Source: Aspidiotus rigidus
Lineage: Eukaryota; Arthropoda; Insecta; Hemiptera; Diaspididae
Assembly (NCBI GenBank): GCA_035079385.1
Contig: JAVHKY010000054.1
Coordinates: forward strand, 18,642,001 to 18,706,000
Length of the DNA: 64,000 nt
Direction: 5' to 3'
The stretch's first letter is position 1. Every line of letters starts with the position of its first letter. Under the pieces are notes generated by a model. The model saw nothing but the letters and a program-made list of their open reading frames with translations, was not told the DNA's origin and did not search any database. Of this stretch, positions 1 through 11,379 are shown in pieces. The position numbers were made by a program, and so were the translations under genes.

Positions 1-450
1 CCAAATCAGAGGAATTCGCATGAATGTTTCATTTGTAAAGAACAATTTCCATCTTGGTTTAGCCTGAATAGACATATTTTGACTCATGAATCCAATCAGA
101 ATCTGCAGTATCAACATGAAAGTGTTATTTGTAAAGAACAATCTACGTCTCAGTTTGGCTTGAATAGACATACTTCGACTCATGAATCCAACCGCCATCT
201 GATGGATCAACATCAAAGTGTTATTGGTCAAGAACAATCTACGTCTCAGTTTGGCCTGTATAGATATACTTCGACTCATGAATCCACCCCTCATATTTTG
301 AGTCATGAATCCAATCCAGATCTGGGATATTTGCATGAATGTGTCATTTGTAAACAAAAATTTACATCTAAGTTTAGCCTGAATAGACACATTTTGACTC
401 ATGAAACTAATCCAAATGTGAAGTATCCAAATGAATGTGTTATTTGTTAG
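1..450 (+). pseudogene. C2H2 zinc-finger array, partial and decaying
   Basis: The frame is open from base 1 to the stop at 448-450 and runs off the left edge, so the upstream part is missing. It reads as about four tandem C2H2 units of roughly 28 residues, joined by linkers of the THES/THET type. The first unit (bases 25-93) and the last (about 340-405) keep the C-x2-C-x12-H-x3-H spacing, for example CVICKQKF followed by LNRHILTH. The middle units have lost ligands: SVIC and SVIG replace CVIC, and one HxxxH has become YxxxH. Intact units would bind DNA in a nuclear transcription factor. Loss of ligands in consecutive fingers and the stop in the CVIC of the next unit point to a relaxed or dead gene. 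A functional C-terminally shortened protein cannot be excluded because the upstream exons are not visible. Confidence 0.6.
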
Positions 451-1130
451 AGAAAATTTATGTCACTGAATAGACATATTTTGACTCATGTATAATCTAG
501 ATCTGAAGTATCAACATGAAAGTGGTGTTTAATGGGAGGAAATTCTCACAGTGAGGTGACTTATTCAAACGTGGTATTTGTGGAAAAATGTTTGTAAAGG
601 AAAATCTGAACAGACATACATAATATGTTAATTCATGAATCTACACCCAGGTCTGAAATTTCATTTCAAATGTGGTGATTATAGAAAAACATATTTACAC
701 GGCAAAACAGTATGAATAAAAATATGTTGACACATGAATCTAATCCAGTTCTAAAATCTCTGTTCAAATATGGTATTTGCTGGAAACCATTTACAACGCA
801 CGGACATCTTGAGAGACATATGTTGATTTATGAGTCTAATCCATAGCTGAAATTTCAGTTTAAATGCGGTATTTTCGGGAAATCATCTACACGGCAAGAC
901 AGTGGTTGATTCATGAATCCAATCCAGATTTGAAATCTCTGTTTGAATGTGATTCTTGCGGGAACAAATTCCCTCAGTCAAGTCCTCTGGAGATTTACAT
1001 GCTGATTTATGAATCTAATCCAGATCTGAAAGGAATTAATTAACACAGCTATACCTTCTGGAGAGACATCTGTTAACCCACCTGAAGGAGTGTGGAAAAA
1101 TTTTCAATTTATAATACAATTTATGTAACC
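451..1130 (+). pseudogene. Decayed continuation of the zinc-finger array
   Basis: Finger-like pieces continue past the stop at 448 but in shifting frames with stops between them. Recurring DNA motifs are 'actcatgaat' and 'ccagatctga' spaced about 84-90 bp, which is the zinc-finger repeat length. A readable piece near 770-835 gives a finger tail ending LERHMLIYES, in which the second histidine is lost. The region holds at least five decayed units. It is best read as the former 3' part of the same array. Confidence 0.5.
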
Positions 1131-1340
1131 AAATTCAAGTGTCAGTGAATTGTTTCAAGCAATGTGGTACATATGATTAATAACTTTCATTTTGTACAAT
1201 ATTTTCATTTTAAAGTTACTTGTGCTAGTGTAATGATTCATGTTGTTGTATCCTATCATAAATTTGTTCATGGAAAACTTGAAATAGTTGAAATCCATTC
1301 TCTTCTCTCTCTATCAATCAATTATCTTGATTTTAACGTG

Positions 1341-1960
1341 TCAGAATTGACTTAAATGAAGAGCACCTTTTGTAGCCTTAGTATATTTTCCAAGTAGTTT
1401 CTTTATGTGTTGGGAATAAACAATTTTGTTGGATTTTAAGACATAGATGTATTTTAGAAAGTCCAAGGGGGGAGGGGAGGTCGAGTGTATGGGTTGTAGG
1501 CGATCAGCTATGAACGGCGATTGAATTGGAGGCGAATATGTTTGGTGGGGAATTGGTTGTTGTGAAGGAGAAAGATTTGCTTGTAAATTGTAAGTTGCGG
1601 AAATTGGGAGACACAAGGATAAAAAGTTGGAGGTAGGAAAAGTTTGGTTGGTTGAGTTATAAATCGGGGAACCGTAATCTAATTCTGAGCGGATGAGGCT
1701 TTTGTATAGTTGGAGGAGTAATTTTCTATTACAACCTTTTGAGGGGTGGGATATGAATTTTAGAATGTTTGAAGCACGTGAGCATTTGATATTGAAGAAT
1801 TTAAATATTCAATATTGGGAGCCTAGCTAATTTCTTGATCAAAGTGTTAGCCAAAGAGTTTGCCGTAGTAACGTGATGGAATCTGAAAGTTTTGTAAAAT
1901 TAATGGAGAGATGCATGGGATAAGATTTCTCTTATGAAAATAACTGCATAAACTAAATCG
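1341..1960 (-). mobile_element. LINE remnant, region between RT and RNase H
   Basis: On the minus strand, 1800-1640 translates to a segment containing LKFISHPSKGCNRK and SLIRSELDYGSPIY. It aligns closely with LKFLSHPKEGCNRK and SLIRSILDYGSPIY in the LINE at 22455-25180, so both belong to one family. The sequence then runs into a proline-rich spacer down to about 1341. No intact ORF remains. It is probably the downstream part of the same insertion whose RT piece lies at 2820-3240, separated by two small inverted-repeat elements. Confidence 0.65.
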
Positions 1961-2008
1961 TTGTGACCTGACAAGGCAATGTTAGCCCCGCAATAACTTA
2001 CCCCAACT

Positions 2009-2285
2009 AAGGCTCTATAAGTATAGCTAATGACACGACGCCATGATGGATCTTTTCTACTGCATTGCCGTAAGAGCCCGTGTCAATTGAAAGGCAAATA
2101 TTTCGATAACTAAATTTATTCCTTGTAACATTTCCAATTGGAAGACGATATTTTCAGTTTTGTTTTCAACATAAAGTTTTCCAACTTTTCTCATCGCACG
2201 CTATAACGGCTAGTAAACGTAATTCTCCCCGCTAAGCGTAGATCCATCATGGCGTCGTGTCTGTCATTACCAATAGTTATATAGC
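2009..2285. repeat. MITE-like element with long terminal inverted repeats and 12-bp TSD
   Basis: The 277-bp body is flanked on both sides by 'cttaccccaact' (1997-2008 and 2286-2297). Its ends are imperfect inverted repeats of about 45 bp (2011-2053 and 2240-2285) sharing 'acacgacgccatgatggatc' and its complement. There is no coding capacity. A 12-bp duplication is long for most MITE superfamilies, so the class is left open. Confidence 0.75.
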
Positions 2286-2547
2286 CTTACCCCAACTTAC
2301 TCGTTGGTTCAAAATGAAGAAAATGCTCCATAAGAAATACAGAGGGACGTTTGAACTTTCATTCAGATTTGAAAACAACAAGAAATACCTAAATAAAAAA
2401 ACCGCAGATACATTTTCATAACTTGAGAACTTTCCAATTCTGAATGTAAACACATAATTGCTTATTTGTGACCTGTCAGAGCGTGATTGTAATTTATTTC
2501 TACATTATTAGTATGTCTCGTAGTTTTGAAGAAACCCTCCAACTTAT

Positions 2548-2671
2548 TGTCACAAAGAATTTGACCTTATAAGACTTATGCTGTAGGGCTGCATTTCTGC
2601 ATTACTGAATTATTCATACTGCAGAAATGTAGCTGCGGTATGGATCTCATAAGGTCGATTTCTTCGTGACA
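2548..2671. repeat. Short inverted-repeat element (hairpin-forming)
   Basis: It starts TGTCACAAAGAA and ends TTCTTCGTGACA. The two halves are complementary over most of their length (GACCTTAT with ATAAGGTC, CTGCATTTCTGCA with TGCAGAAATGTAG) around a short AT-rich loop. A further inverted pair, 'gtgacctgtca' at about 2468 and 'tgacaggtcac' at about 2667, suggests a slightly larger original element. Small non-autonomous DNA transposon or hairpin; no ORF. Confidence 0.6.
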
Positions 2672-2819
2672 GGTCACATTTATTTCCGATTTTTTAATTT
2701 GAACGTATGATCGAAACGTTCCAGTGTGTTTCTTATGGGGATTGATAATGTGATTGAACCCAAAACGATACTATCGATCACATTAAAGGGTTTTTGAGTG
2801 TCTTTGCGTCTTGTTGATA

Positions 2820-3240
2820 GGGACTTAGCAATAAATGACGTCACGACAATTTAGTCTATAGGTTTCTGAGGAAGAAAATGTGAATCCGTTTCTTGGTGTC
2901 TATGGAGTGATTGAGTTGAGTATTTTCTGGAGGAGTTGCTAGGCTTCTTGAGTGTTAGCCGAGCAGATAGTGATGTCATAATTGTCAGCAAAAATTGAAG
3001 CTTCCTAAACAATACTGAAGCAAAAACACAGGAAACCTGTTCTATGGGTCGAATTTGTTTTAGTAATGAGGTTTATAGGCCCATTGGGGAACCACTATTG
3101 AAAAAATGCACTATCAATTCGATCTCTAGGGTAGTGTGGAACTGAATTGGGAGAACACCAATTTTCCAAAATCTCCTTCTATCATATATTATGACAAGAA
3201 TTCAAAATTGTTGAAGTCCCTTCCTTAATATTCATGTCGA
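2820..3240 (-). mobile_element. LINE reverse-transcriptase remnant
   Basis: Minus-strand translation contains a decayed catalytic box, FADNYDITICSANTQEA, followed after a stop by QLLQKILNSITP. This matches the FADD/FSDD region of I-clade-type LINE reverse transcriptases. Several stops interrupt the frame. Orientation and order fit the LINE piece at 1341-1960, so the two are read as one broken insertion. Confidence 0.6.
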
Positions 3241-3289
3241 CTTGGAGTTCAAGATTGTTTCAATCCTTTTCTATTGTATAAAAAAAGAA

Positions 3290-3490
3290 AGAAGGAAAGA
3301 AAGAAACTAAAAAGATGGATAAATACATAAATAAAATAAAAAATAGATAAATAGATATATGAATAAAAATGAATAGATAAAAAAATAAAAAATGAATAAG
3401 TAAGTAAATAAATAAATAAATAAAATAAATACATAAATGAATAAATGAATAAAATAAATAAAATGAAATAAAAGAATAAATAGATGAAAA
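3290..3490. repeat. AT-rich microsatellite (AAAT/GATAAA type)
   Basis: Imperfect tandem runs of aaat, gataaa and gaata, with only a few C bases. Every frame is open on one strand because the sequence is low complexity. The apparent Phe/Tyr/Ile-rich proteins on the minus strand are artefacts. Confidence 0.9.
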
Positions 3491-3520
3491 AAACGAAGGC
3501 CCCCTCCTATCATATATATA

Positions 3521-4704
3521 GTAGGGTCCCAATTGTGCAGGAAACCCGGACGCTCGATTTGGCTGTTAAAAGCAATTTTGTGATTGATCATTATTTTACA
3601 CACGCAGCCGAACAAATATAGCCTGTTTGCCAATTTTTTCACACCGTTTCTCAAGTTACCACCCCCCAAATCTAAAAAGCTCGTTTATCTCGAGAAATAT
3701 TGACTTTTCGAAAAAAGTTTTCAAACAGAAGTTGTTCCATTATGTCTCCTCTACAACTTTACCTCTTATGAAAATTTCATTTTGAACAATCCTCGCCTTT
3801 CAAATTTGAAAAAATATGGTGAAAAAAAAAAACAAAGAATCACGTTGTTTTACTTTTTTAATGAGAAATTTCGAAAATACAGTCGAATATATGATTACAA
3901 AAAATGTTTAGAATTCAGTTTCCTTTCGAATGAGTGTCAAGAAGACTTCCTCCCACCCCTCCCTCAATTCAAAAGCTCAACCACCGCCCCTCCTCTTGGT
4001 CAAAATCGAGGTTTTGAATTGTAATAAGTCTAACGTCCAGCCTATTATGTTACCCTTCTGAGCTGACAATGTAGGAAGTTGAAAATTAATTTCAGTTGAT
4101 CTCCTTTGAGCTAGAACTTGTAATTTCTTTAGATAGGTATTTTTTCAACGAATTTCCAAACTTGAGGTAAAAAGGTGAAGTGAACAATCATGATAAATTA
4201 AAATAGAGCAGCTTTTTTTGAAAATTTATCATCAATCAAATGTTTGCGAGGTAAGAGGAGGGGCGGAGGGTGGAGCTTTCGAAATGAGGGAGGGGTGGGG
4301 TGAAGTCGTCTCATCTTGATACTCATTCGAAAGGAAACTGAATTCTAAACATTTTTTGTAATCATATATTTGACGGTATGTTTGATAAAAATGTAAAAAG
4401 AAGTAATTCTTTGCTTTTTCTATTATGTTTTTTTTTTAATTCGAAGCGTGAAGATTGCTCAAAATGTAATTTTCATAAGAGGTAAAGTTGTAGAGGAGAC
4501 ATAATGGAACAACTTTTGTTTGAAAACTTTTTTCAAAAAGTCAATATTTCTCGAGATAAACGAGCTTTTTAGATTTGCAGGGGGGGTGGTACCTTGGAAA
4601 ACAGGGAGTGAAAAAAATAGGCATACAGGCTATATTTGTTCGTCTGAGTATGTAGAATAATAATCAATTATAAAATTGGAGCGGATTTACAATTAGGACC
4701 GTAC
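3521..4704. repeat. 1.2 kb foldback palindrome A
   Basis: The left arm (about 3521-4000) is matched in reverse complement by the right arm (about 4240-4704) around a spacer of about 240 bp. Matches include 'gaacaaatatagcctgt' with its complement near 4630, 'ctcgtttatctcgagaaata' near 4550 and 'gaggtaaagttgtagaggag' near 4480. Arms are imperfect, with roughly one change in ten by eye and small indels. The arms share a sequence with palindrome B at 10420-11349. No transposase is encoded. A transcript would fold into a long hairpin. Confidence 0.8.
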
Positions 4705-4711
4705 TAATAGC

Positions 4712-5010
4712 TCAAGAAAAAAAAACAATTTTTTTTTTCAAGTCCATTTTGGCCGGACGTCGGACGGCAAATTTTTCAAAAAAAACGTCATAGAACAGGT
4801 TCCCTGTTAGAAGACGCTGAATGAGGGGTGGTTTGACGTGTGCGGTGATATGTAAAACACTGAAAACTCCGCCTTGAGGGACTCCGTATTGCACCGAGAG
4901 AGAGAGGAGGCCACGTCATGGATTCTCGTTAAGAGGGCTCTGTCGTTGAGAAAAGTTTTCAGGTGAGCATCCTGTAACATTAACTTTTGCTGTTTTCAAG
5001 AATGTGTTCA
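4712..5010 (-). mobile_element. LINE RT motif fragment plus a dispersed repeat
   Basis: The minus strand from about 5000 to 4855 translates to a stretch ending QYGVPQGGVFS, the conserved GVPQGSVLSP box of non-LTR reverse transcriptases. It is preceded by a strand-like segment with LNDRALLTRI. The downstream part (4736-4815) shares the 'ggacggcaaatttttcaaaaa' type sequence with 62362-62435, so a second dispersed repeat overlaps here. No ORF longer than 60 codons. Confidence 0.45.
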
Positions 5011-7639
5011 ACCTGGTACCTCTCGTACGCGTAGTGGTAGCCAGACCTTTTGGATTTTAAAGTGACCACGAAGAGATCATTCTTCATTTATCTATTGATA
5101 AAACCCCAATTTTGTTCTGTTGACTGTGAGGGAGGAGGTTGTTGCAAAAGCAAACCAGAGGTTGAGTTCGACCACTTATGTAATTGAACATTTTTTTAGG
5201 CACACCTTCTAATCTACCTCCAGTTCTCAGACTTCGTGTGGTGCTTGCCTCAGCTAAACGTATTGCCAGCCTATCCACTTTTCTGGAACTTCAATAAGTA
5301 AGCAAGAATGGGATTGAGGAGAGAGCCTACCGTGATCGCATGACAGTTCATGGGCTTGCTCGTCGAAATAGCGACAATTTACCTATAAAAATTCTACGAT
5401 TGACCAGTTTTACAAGTAACTTGCACTCCACCAGTGCATTCATTTGAATGTTTGTGTGGGAGTGTTTGAAATTGTCACGAGTTTTGCGTTGAAGGCAGTT
5501 TTTACCACATTGTCCAGATAGAGTCGTCAAAAACCCATACCACAATCAATATTCCAGGAAAAATTTTGTATCATTTACAGGTGAATTTCTAGTAGTCTCA
5601 TTTTATACTCTCCGTACCGTATATGCTCCACTTATTTGTCTATTGCAAAAATTCTTATTCGAGGAACCTGTTACCTCGGACGCAGTTGCCTTCCCGGATG
5701 CACCTCGGATTCTTCTTACAATTAAAATAAATTTGAGTGAGATTTCGAAATTCACAAAGGAAATAATCGCATCATCACACCTGGGCTGTGCATCGACGAT
5801 GATTACGATCGCGCGCGTTGCAGTTACCACATCGGAAGAAAAAGGAAAGAGATGTAAAAGAATGAAAAAGAACATCGTGCGCAAGAAAGAAAAGGGAACA
5901 AAGAAGGAGATTTTATAATAACGGAGTCAATGACCTCGCTTTTCTACTCTCGTTGGTACTTGGCAGAGTTCGTTTCTCTTCGAGATAAATTATAACGAAT
6001 GACGATGATGATACTCGGTACAAAGCGAAAATAAAATACTGTTGTACGTCCTAGAACGCGTATTTATTTCATATCGCGAACGATGGATGCAGTTTAAAAT
6101 TATTAATAAAAAGAATCTGTGTTGTGCTTTATTTTTATCATCGCACTTTTATACGTATTTAGGTAGGCTTACTTCGTCCAAATTACAAAGTGGGCCACCG
6201 TCGTTCGAGGCTGCATACGTTGATGCGATATCGTTATATAGCGGCGTTTATTTCACTCCTGTAGATACGAATTTTCGAACATCTATCATAATTAAGATAG
6301 CGATTATCTAAGACCGGAGAGAAAATAATTTATCGAGTTGCTACGAAGCGCCAACGACGAAAATGTAGTATGCATTATTCTTTTCAATTTATACGGCACC
6401 AGTTGGAGCAGATATTATAATAGGCCATTAAAATAGATTCTCGTGCAGGGGATGTGGTAAATCGCTATTTACCAAAGGGCGATACGAGTGACGTACGTAC
6501 CCCCGTTGCTCCCTCCCACGATTCTTGACCATACTCTACTCATCTCCACTTTGAAAACTGCGTGCGTAAATCATTACCAGCACTATTGGCACGTAGTCAA
6601 AACCAGCGTGCAAAACTAGTTTATTATGTATAGCCAAAACGAATATGTTGAAGGTACGTAGTTGGTACTTATTATTATAAACGAGCGGTACATGGTCAAG
6701 TTATTGGTGCTATCTGACTATATTTCGGAAAGGACAGAAATTGCGAGACACTATCGAGAAAGAAGTGCAATTTATTGTTTGGATATACCTTTATTACCCC
6801 GACTTAATGAATTAGTATATGTACTTCGCCAGCTTGAGGTATCAATATTGTACGTGGAGCCATTTCGCTGTCGTTGAGTCCTGGTTCCAATGTAATAGGA
6901 AACAGGTTTTGAATGGTATCGCTAAGCCTAATGAGGTACGTGCAGCGAGGAAGATTAATTTTGTGAAGGAATGAAAACTTTGTGTAGAGTTTCGATCTTT
7001 CGATTCCAATGCTCTACGACTGCTGTTCTTTTCCCCAGTTGTTGGGGGTTCTCATCAGATATTAGGTGTTACCGACCTTTTCAAGCTCCTGATTGCACTA
7101 GGGTTCTGAGCTCGATAAGAAAACTTGAGAGCGTGAGAGGTAGTTGGCAGCTTGGAAGTAGGAGAGGATATGGGGGCAGAGGGATGCTGCGGAGGGACTC
7201 GTGAATATGTGACTGTAGGCTGCAGTGTTCACACGAGGAAGCAAGCGCCAGAGGACTTGAAAAAATATCGACTCTAAAGCTACGGTATGAGGAGAAGAGA
7301 ATTGTAAAAATTTTTACCGTTGGGGCTAAGCTTAGAAAATGTTACTGGATGAATGTGTGATCTTAAGGATGTATGCGTCCTTCTCACATCCACTCTAGCA
7401 GATATTCAACTCGATTTTACAGTTCAAGAGGCGTGCTGTGACCCAAGTGACCATGGAGAGGAACAATCTCGACGGAGGCGATTATATATCGCTTTCTTTT
7501 TCGTGCTGGTATAACTGTTTTAGGGAAGGTTTCATTTCTGAGGAGGAGCCGCCCGTGGAAGCTTACATGATAAGGAGCTTAGATAGGTGAAGATAGAGGT
7601 CTTGACTTTGAAAGGGGACACGTTGGACGATTATGAGTC
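5011..7639. other. No gene recognised
   Basis: Short ORFs occur on both strands (for example 5643-5918 and its antisense partner) but none shows a domain, good splice structure or family similarity that I can recognise. Base composition rises in G+C and CpG between about 5680 and 6560, compatible with an unannotated promoter or exon. I see no repeats here apart from scattered short runs. Confidence 0.5.
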
Positions 7640-8420
7640 TTAAACGAATCCGTTCCTCTAAGTTACGGCTATCCATAATAAACGCGAAAAAGACGAATAC
7701 TCCGAAGGGAGAGTAAACCTTGCAAACCGCAGAAAATACAAAACATAAACCATCTTCAAGCCTGAAATGAGAGCAACTGACGATCGGAGGAGAAGAACAA
7801 TGTATTAAGATTGGCTAAACGAGAAATCACGGTGTGAATCATAGACCAGTCCGATCAGGCCATCCTCCGGAATGAACGAGTTGAGTACAGTGATACCGTC
7901 AGTGTTGCGATGACGCATTATCTCTATATACTCGAGGGCGATTCGCTTTCGGTACGAATTCTCCTTATGGAGGAGCTTTTCGGATCCCTCACGGAAACTG
8001 TGGCCGCTGTTTATCAAATGATCAGCAAAAGCTGACTCCCCTAAGCGTCCCTTCTCCCAAGGCTTCAGGTGCTCAGCTACTCGAACTTTCATTTGGCGGC
8101 TGGTCTCACCAATATAAAAGCCTCCACAATCCCCACATTCCAACTTATAAATACCACTCCTCTCATCAATGGGTATGGGGTCCTTCAGTGTCACAAACAA
8201 CCCCTTAACTGTTTTCGGGTTGTAGAACGCGGGTCTGAAGCCAAACGCGCGGAGGGGCCGACCCAACTGGAGGGAGAACTTCCCCAGAAAAGTGAGCCTG
8301 ATCCAACGCAACCGGCGATCACGGATCATGTCTCGGGGGAGGGAGGTGGTGGAATCAAGAATGCTCCTTGTAACTTTCCTCCGAACCATCACGTCAACGT
8401 CGACATTGACCCCAGATAGT
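7640..8420 (-). mobile_element. 5'-truncated Penelope-like element, inverted copy
   Basis: The minus-strand frame 8392-7805 gives the end of a PLE reverse transcriptase (thumb-like RDRRLRWIRL) followed by a GIY-YIG endonuclease: GIYKLECGDCGGFYIGETSR, then RVAEHLK, FADHLINSGH and an acidic C-terminus. The two cysteines of the C-x2-C before YIG and the H-x5-H type ligands are kept, and the frame is open across the domain. It is truncated at its 5' end at about 8417, where it abuts the plus-strand copy. The 3' tail, with an internal hairpin 'cgaatactccgaagggag', runs to about 7640. PLEs are retroelements integrated with help from their own GIY-YIG nuclease. Confidence 0.85.
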
Positions 8421-10347
8421 CCGCAATAACCCCCTCCCCCGCATGAGTAATAAATTGGAAGGAGTGATTCTAGGTTTAAAGAGGAAGATTAAAGAGGGAG
8501 ATTTAATCGTCACTAAGGCGGACAAGGGAAATGCTGTTGTGGTGATGGAGAAATCCGCCTATTCTTCCAAGGTCCACGAGGTCCTCTAGCAGTGTGGTGC
8601 TAAAGAGAGTGAGGATTTCAGCTTCCCGAAGCACGTCAAAGAAGTTAGGAGTGTCATCAACAGGAGTGACGCTATTATCAAGACTCCTACTCTGAAAAAA
8701 ACCCTCCTTGTTCCTAACCCCACACCCCCCCCTCTACGGGCTGCCTAAAGTGCATAAGAACAATACTCCGATGCGACCCGTTGTTTCTTTCGTCTCCTCC
8801 TCCACCGACCTCCTTCTAAATTCCTTGACCGATGGTTCAAAAATCGCATTGATTTTGAATCTCCTCATTCGGTTTTGAATTCGGCCTCTTTAACTGATGT
8901 CCTGAAGGGTGTAAGTCTTCCCCCGGGAACGACCATCTGCTCTTTTGATGTTGTTGGTTTGTTCCCGAATATTCCCAAGGCTGCTACTATCCAGCGGATG
9001 GGTGAGCTACTCGTCAGAGCCAACATTCCTCACAATGAGCTTCAGGAATTTTTCGATCTTCTGAATACCTGCTGGTCCCCTAACTACTGTAAATTTGAAG
9101 GGAAGTTTTTTGAGTTCCCTGATGAAGTAGGGATCCCTATTGGATCACCTTTAGGCTCTCTTATCTCCGAAGTATTCATGTCTAAGTTTGAACTTGACCT
9201 CTTTTCCTCGAACCAGGTGTTACTTAATCATATTCACTACTGGCACAGGTACGTTGATGACGTTCTATGTACCTGGACTAGTCACCCAGATCTTCTTGGT
9301 GAGTTTCTGAGGTATCTCAATTCCTGGTACCCTTCCATCAAATTTACGTTGGAAATAGGGATATTTTCCATTAACTTTTTGGATTTATCGATCTCTATTG
9401 TAAACGGTATCCATGAGTTTGGAATTTACAGGACAGATACTACGACCGATGTTTTAGTCCACGGTGGTTCGTTCGGTCCTGTTGCTCACAAGATTGCTGC
9501 ATTTCATAGCCTAGTTCACAGACTGACTCGTATTCCGTTGAGTCAGTTTGCTTTTAAGAAAGAAGTACTCACAATAAAACACCTGGCTAGAGTGAATGGG
9601 GTCAATGTTGACGTTGACGTGATGGTTCTGAGGAAATTTACAAGGAGCATTCTTGATTCCACCACCTCCCTCCCCCGAGACATGATCCGTGATCGCCGGT
9701 TGCGTTCGATCAGTCTCCCTTTTCTGGGGAAGTTCTCCCTCCAATTGGGTCGGGCCCTCCGCCCGTTTGGCTTCAGACCCGCGTTCTACAACCGTACAAC
9801 AATTAAGGGTTTGTTGGTGAGACTGAAGGACCGCATACCCATTGATGAGAGGAGTGGTGTTTATAAGTTGGAATGTGGGGATTGTGGAGGCTTTTATATT
9901 GGTGAGACCAGCCGCTAAATGAAAGTTAGAGTAGCTGAGTACCTGAAGTCTTCGGAGAAGGGACGCTTAGGGGAGTCAGCTTTTTCTGATCATTTGATAA
10001 ACAGCGGCCACAGCTTCCGTGAGGGATCCGAAAAGCTCCTCCATAAGGAGAATTCTTACCGTAAGCGCATTGCCCTCGTACCTATAGAGATAATGCGTCA
10101 TCGCAACACTGACGGTATCACTGTACTCAACTCGTTCATTCCGGAAGATGGCCTGATCGAACTGGTCTATGATTCACACCGTGATTTCTCGTTTAGCCAA
10201 TCTTTATACGTTGTTCTTCTCCTCCGTTCGTCAGCTGCTTTCATTTCAGGCTTGAAGATGGTTTATTAACCGAAAGCGCTCGTCGTTTTGTATTTTCTGC
10301 GGTTTGCAAGGTTCACTCTCCCTTCGGAGTATTCGTCTTTTTCGCGT
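8421..10347 (+). mobile_element. Penelope-like element, nearly full-length but inactivated
   Basis: The reading starts at ATG 8443 and contains the PLE hallmark TKADKGNAVVVMEKSAY. RT follows with LPKVHK, CSFDVVGLFPNIP, GIPIGSPLGSLISEVFM, catalytic RYVDDVL and NFLDLSISI, then GIY-YIG with CGDCGGFYIGETSR. Lesions are a TAG at 8587-8589 (CAG in the 59.8 kb copy), a frame slip in the C-run near 8735, another near 8818, and a TAA at about 9916 in place of CAA inside the nuclease. From about 8830 to 9915 the frame is open. The 3' tail ends near 10347 with the same 'tactctcccttcggagtattcg' hairpin as the sister copies. It lies head to head with the truncated minus-strand copy at 7640-8420. Confidence 0.88.
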
Positions 10348-10419
10348 TGATTATGAGTCTTGTTGTACAAGTGTAGAGTGAGTAATTAACCCAGTTCCAA
10401 AATAAGAGTAAATGGAAAT

Positions 10420-11349
10420 AAATGCCGGCATAGATTTTTTCGTGGATTATTTTTAGAATGGTCTCCTGATGAATATACTAAAAATCCTTGGCGATCAGAG
10501 CGGTGGCTCTTCCCCAAAGGGGGTCAAAGTACCGAGAATAAATCGAAAACTAAGTACCAGAGAAAAAAAGATTTCAAGCAAAAGTTGTTCCTCGTCAAAT
10601 TTCCTACGAATTTCACTATTTATATGTCAACTTGGCCCAAAAACTCGAGCTAAAAAGTTTCATTGAAAGTTGAGCGATTTCTAAAATTTTTGTCTTCAGA
10701 GTTGTTTTACATAAATACTTAATCAAAACCACGCTGTAGAAAGAAATATCTTTGTTTGTCGTTTAATTTTCATGAAACTACGTTACAGACAGGTGACTAA
10801 GATCTAATTTTCTCCCTTTCTTGTTCCCACTTCGAACTTACTCGATAGGGTGAATTTATTTCGCGAAATATTCAATGACTATAACATAGCTCGGCAGAAG
10901 CTATTGAGTCCCTCTTGGGGTTTTCACAACTTAGAATTATTAAAAGAATGATTCACGCAGTGTTCTCAAGTTAGCGACAAATTATTTGTTCTACTATCGT
11001 TTATAACTGGATTTTGTCCACTATTTACTAAGTGGTCATGTAAAACAACTCTGAAATCAAAAATTTTAAAAATTGCTCAACTTTCAATCTAACTTTTTAG
11101 CTCGAGTTTTTGAGCTAAGTTGACATATAAATAGTAAAATTTGTAGGAAATTTGACGAGGAACAACTTTTGCTTGAAACTTTTTCTTCTCTGGTGCTTGG
11201 TTTTCGATTTATTCTCAAAAAACTAATTTCTGTGGTACTTTGACACCCCTCGAGGGAGAGCCACCGATCTGATCGCTATGGATTTTTAGTATGTTTATCA
11301 GGAGACCATTTTAAACATAATTCACGAAAAAAAACCTATGCCGGCATTT
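10420..11349. repeat. 0.9 kb foldback palindrome B
   Basis: It begins AAATGCCGGCATAG and ends with the complement. Left arm 10420-10712 and right arm 11038-11349 are imperfect reverse complements (for example 'gttgttcctcgtcaaatttc' near 10585 and its complement near 11155) around a 325-bp spacer with no self-match. The stretch around 'aagttgttcc' also aligns with palindrome A, indicating a repeat family rather than chance. Non-coding. Confidence 0.8.
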
Positions 11350-11379
11350 AATCTGCCTGGGCTAAATGTGGTAGAGTAG

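Noticed and set aside
3249..3669. Long Phe/Tyr/Ile-rich frames on the minus strand
   Set aside because: They read through an AAAT-type microsatellite; all frames are open because the repeat lacks stop codons on that strand.
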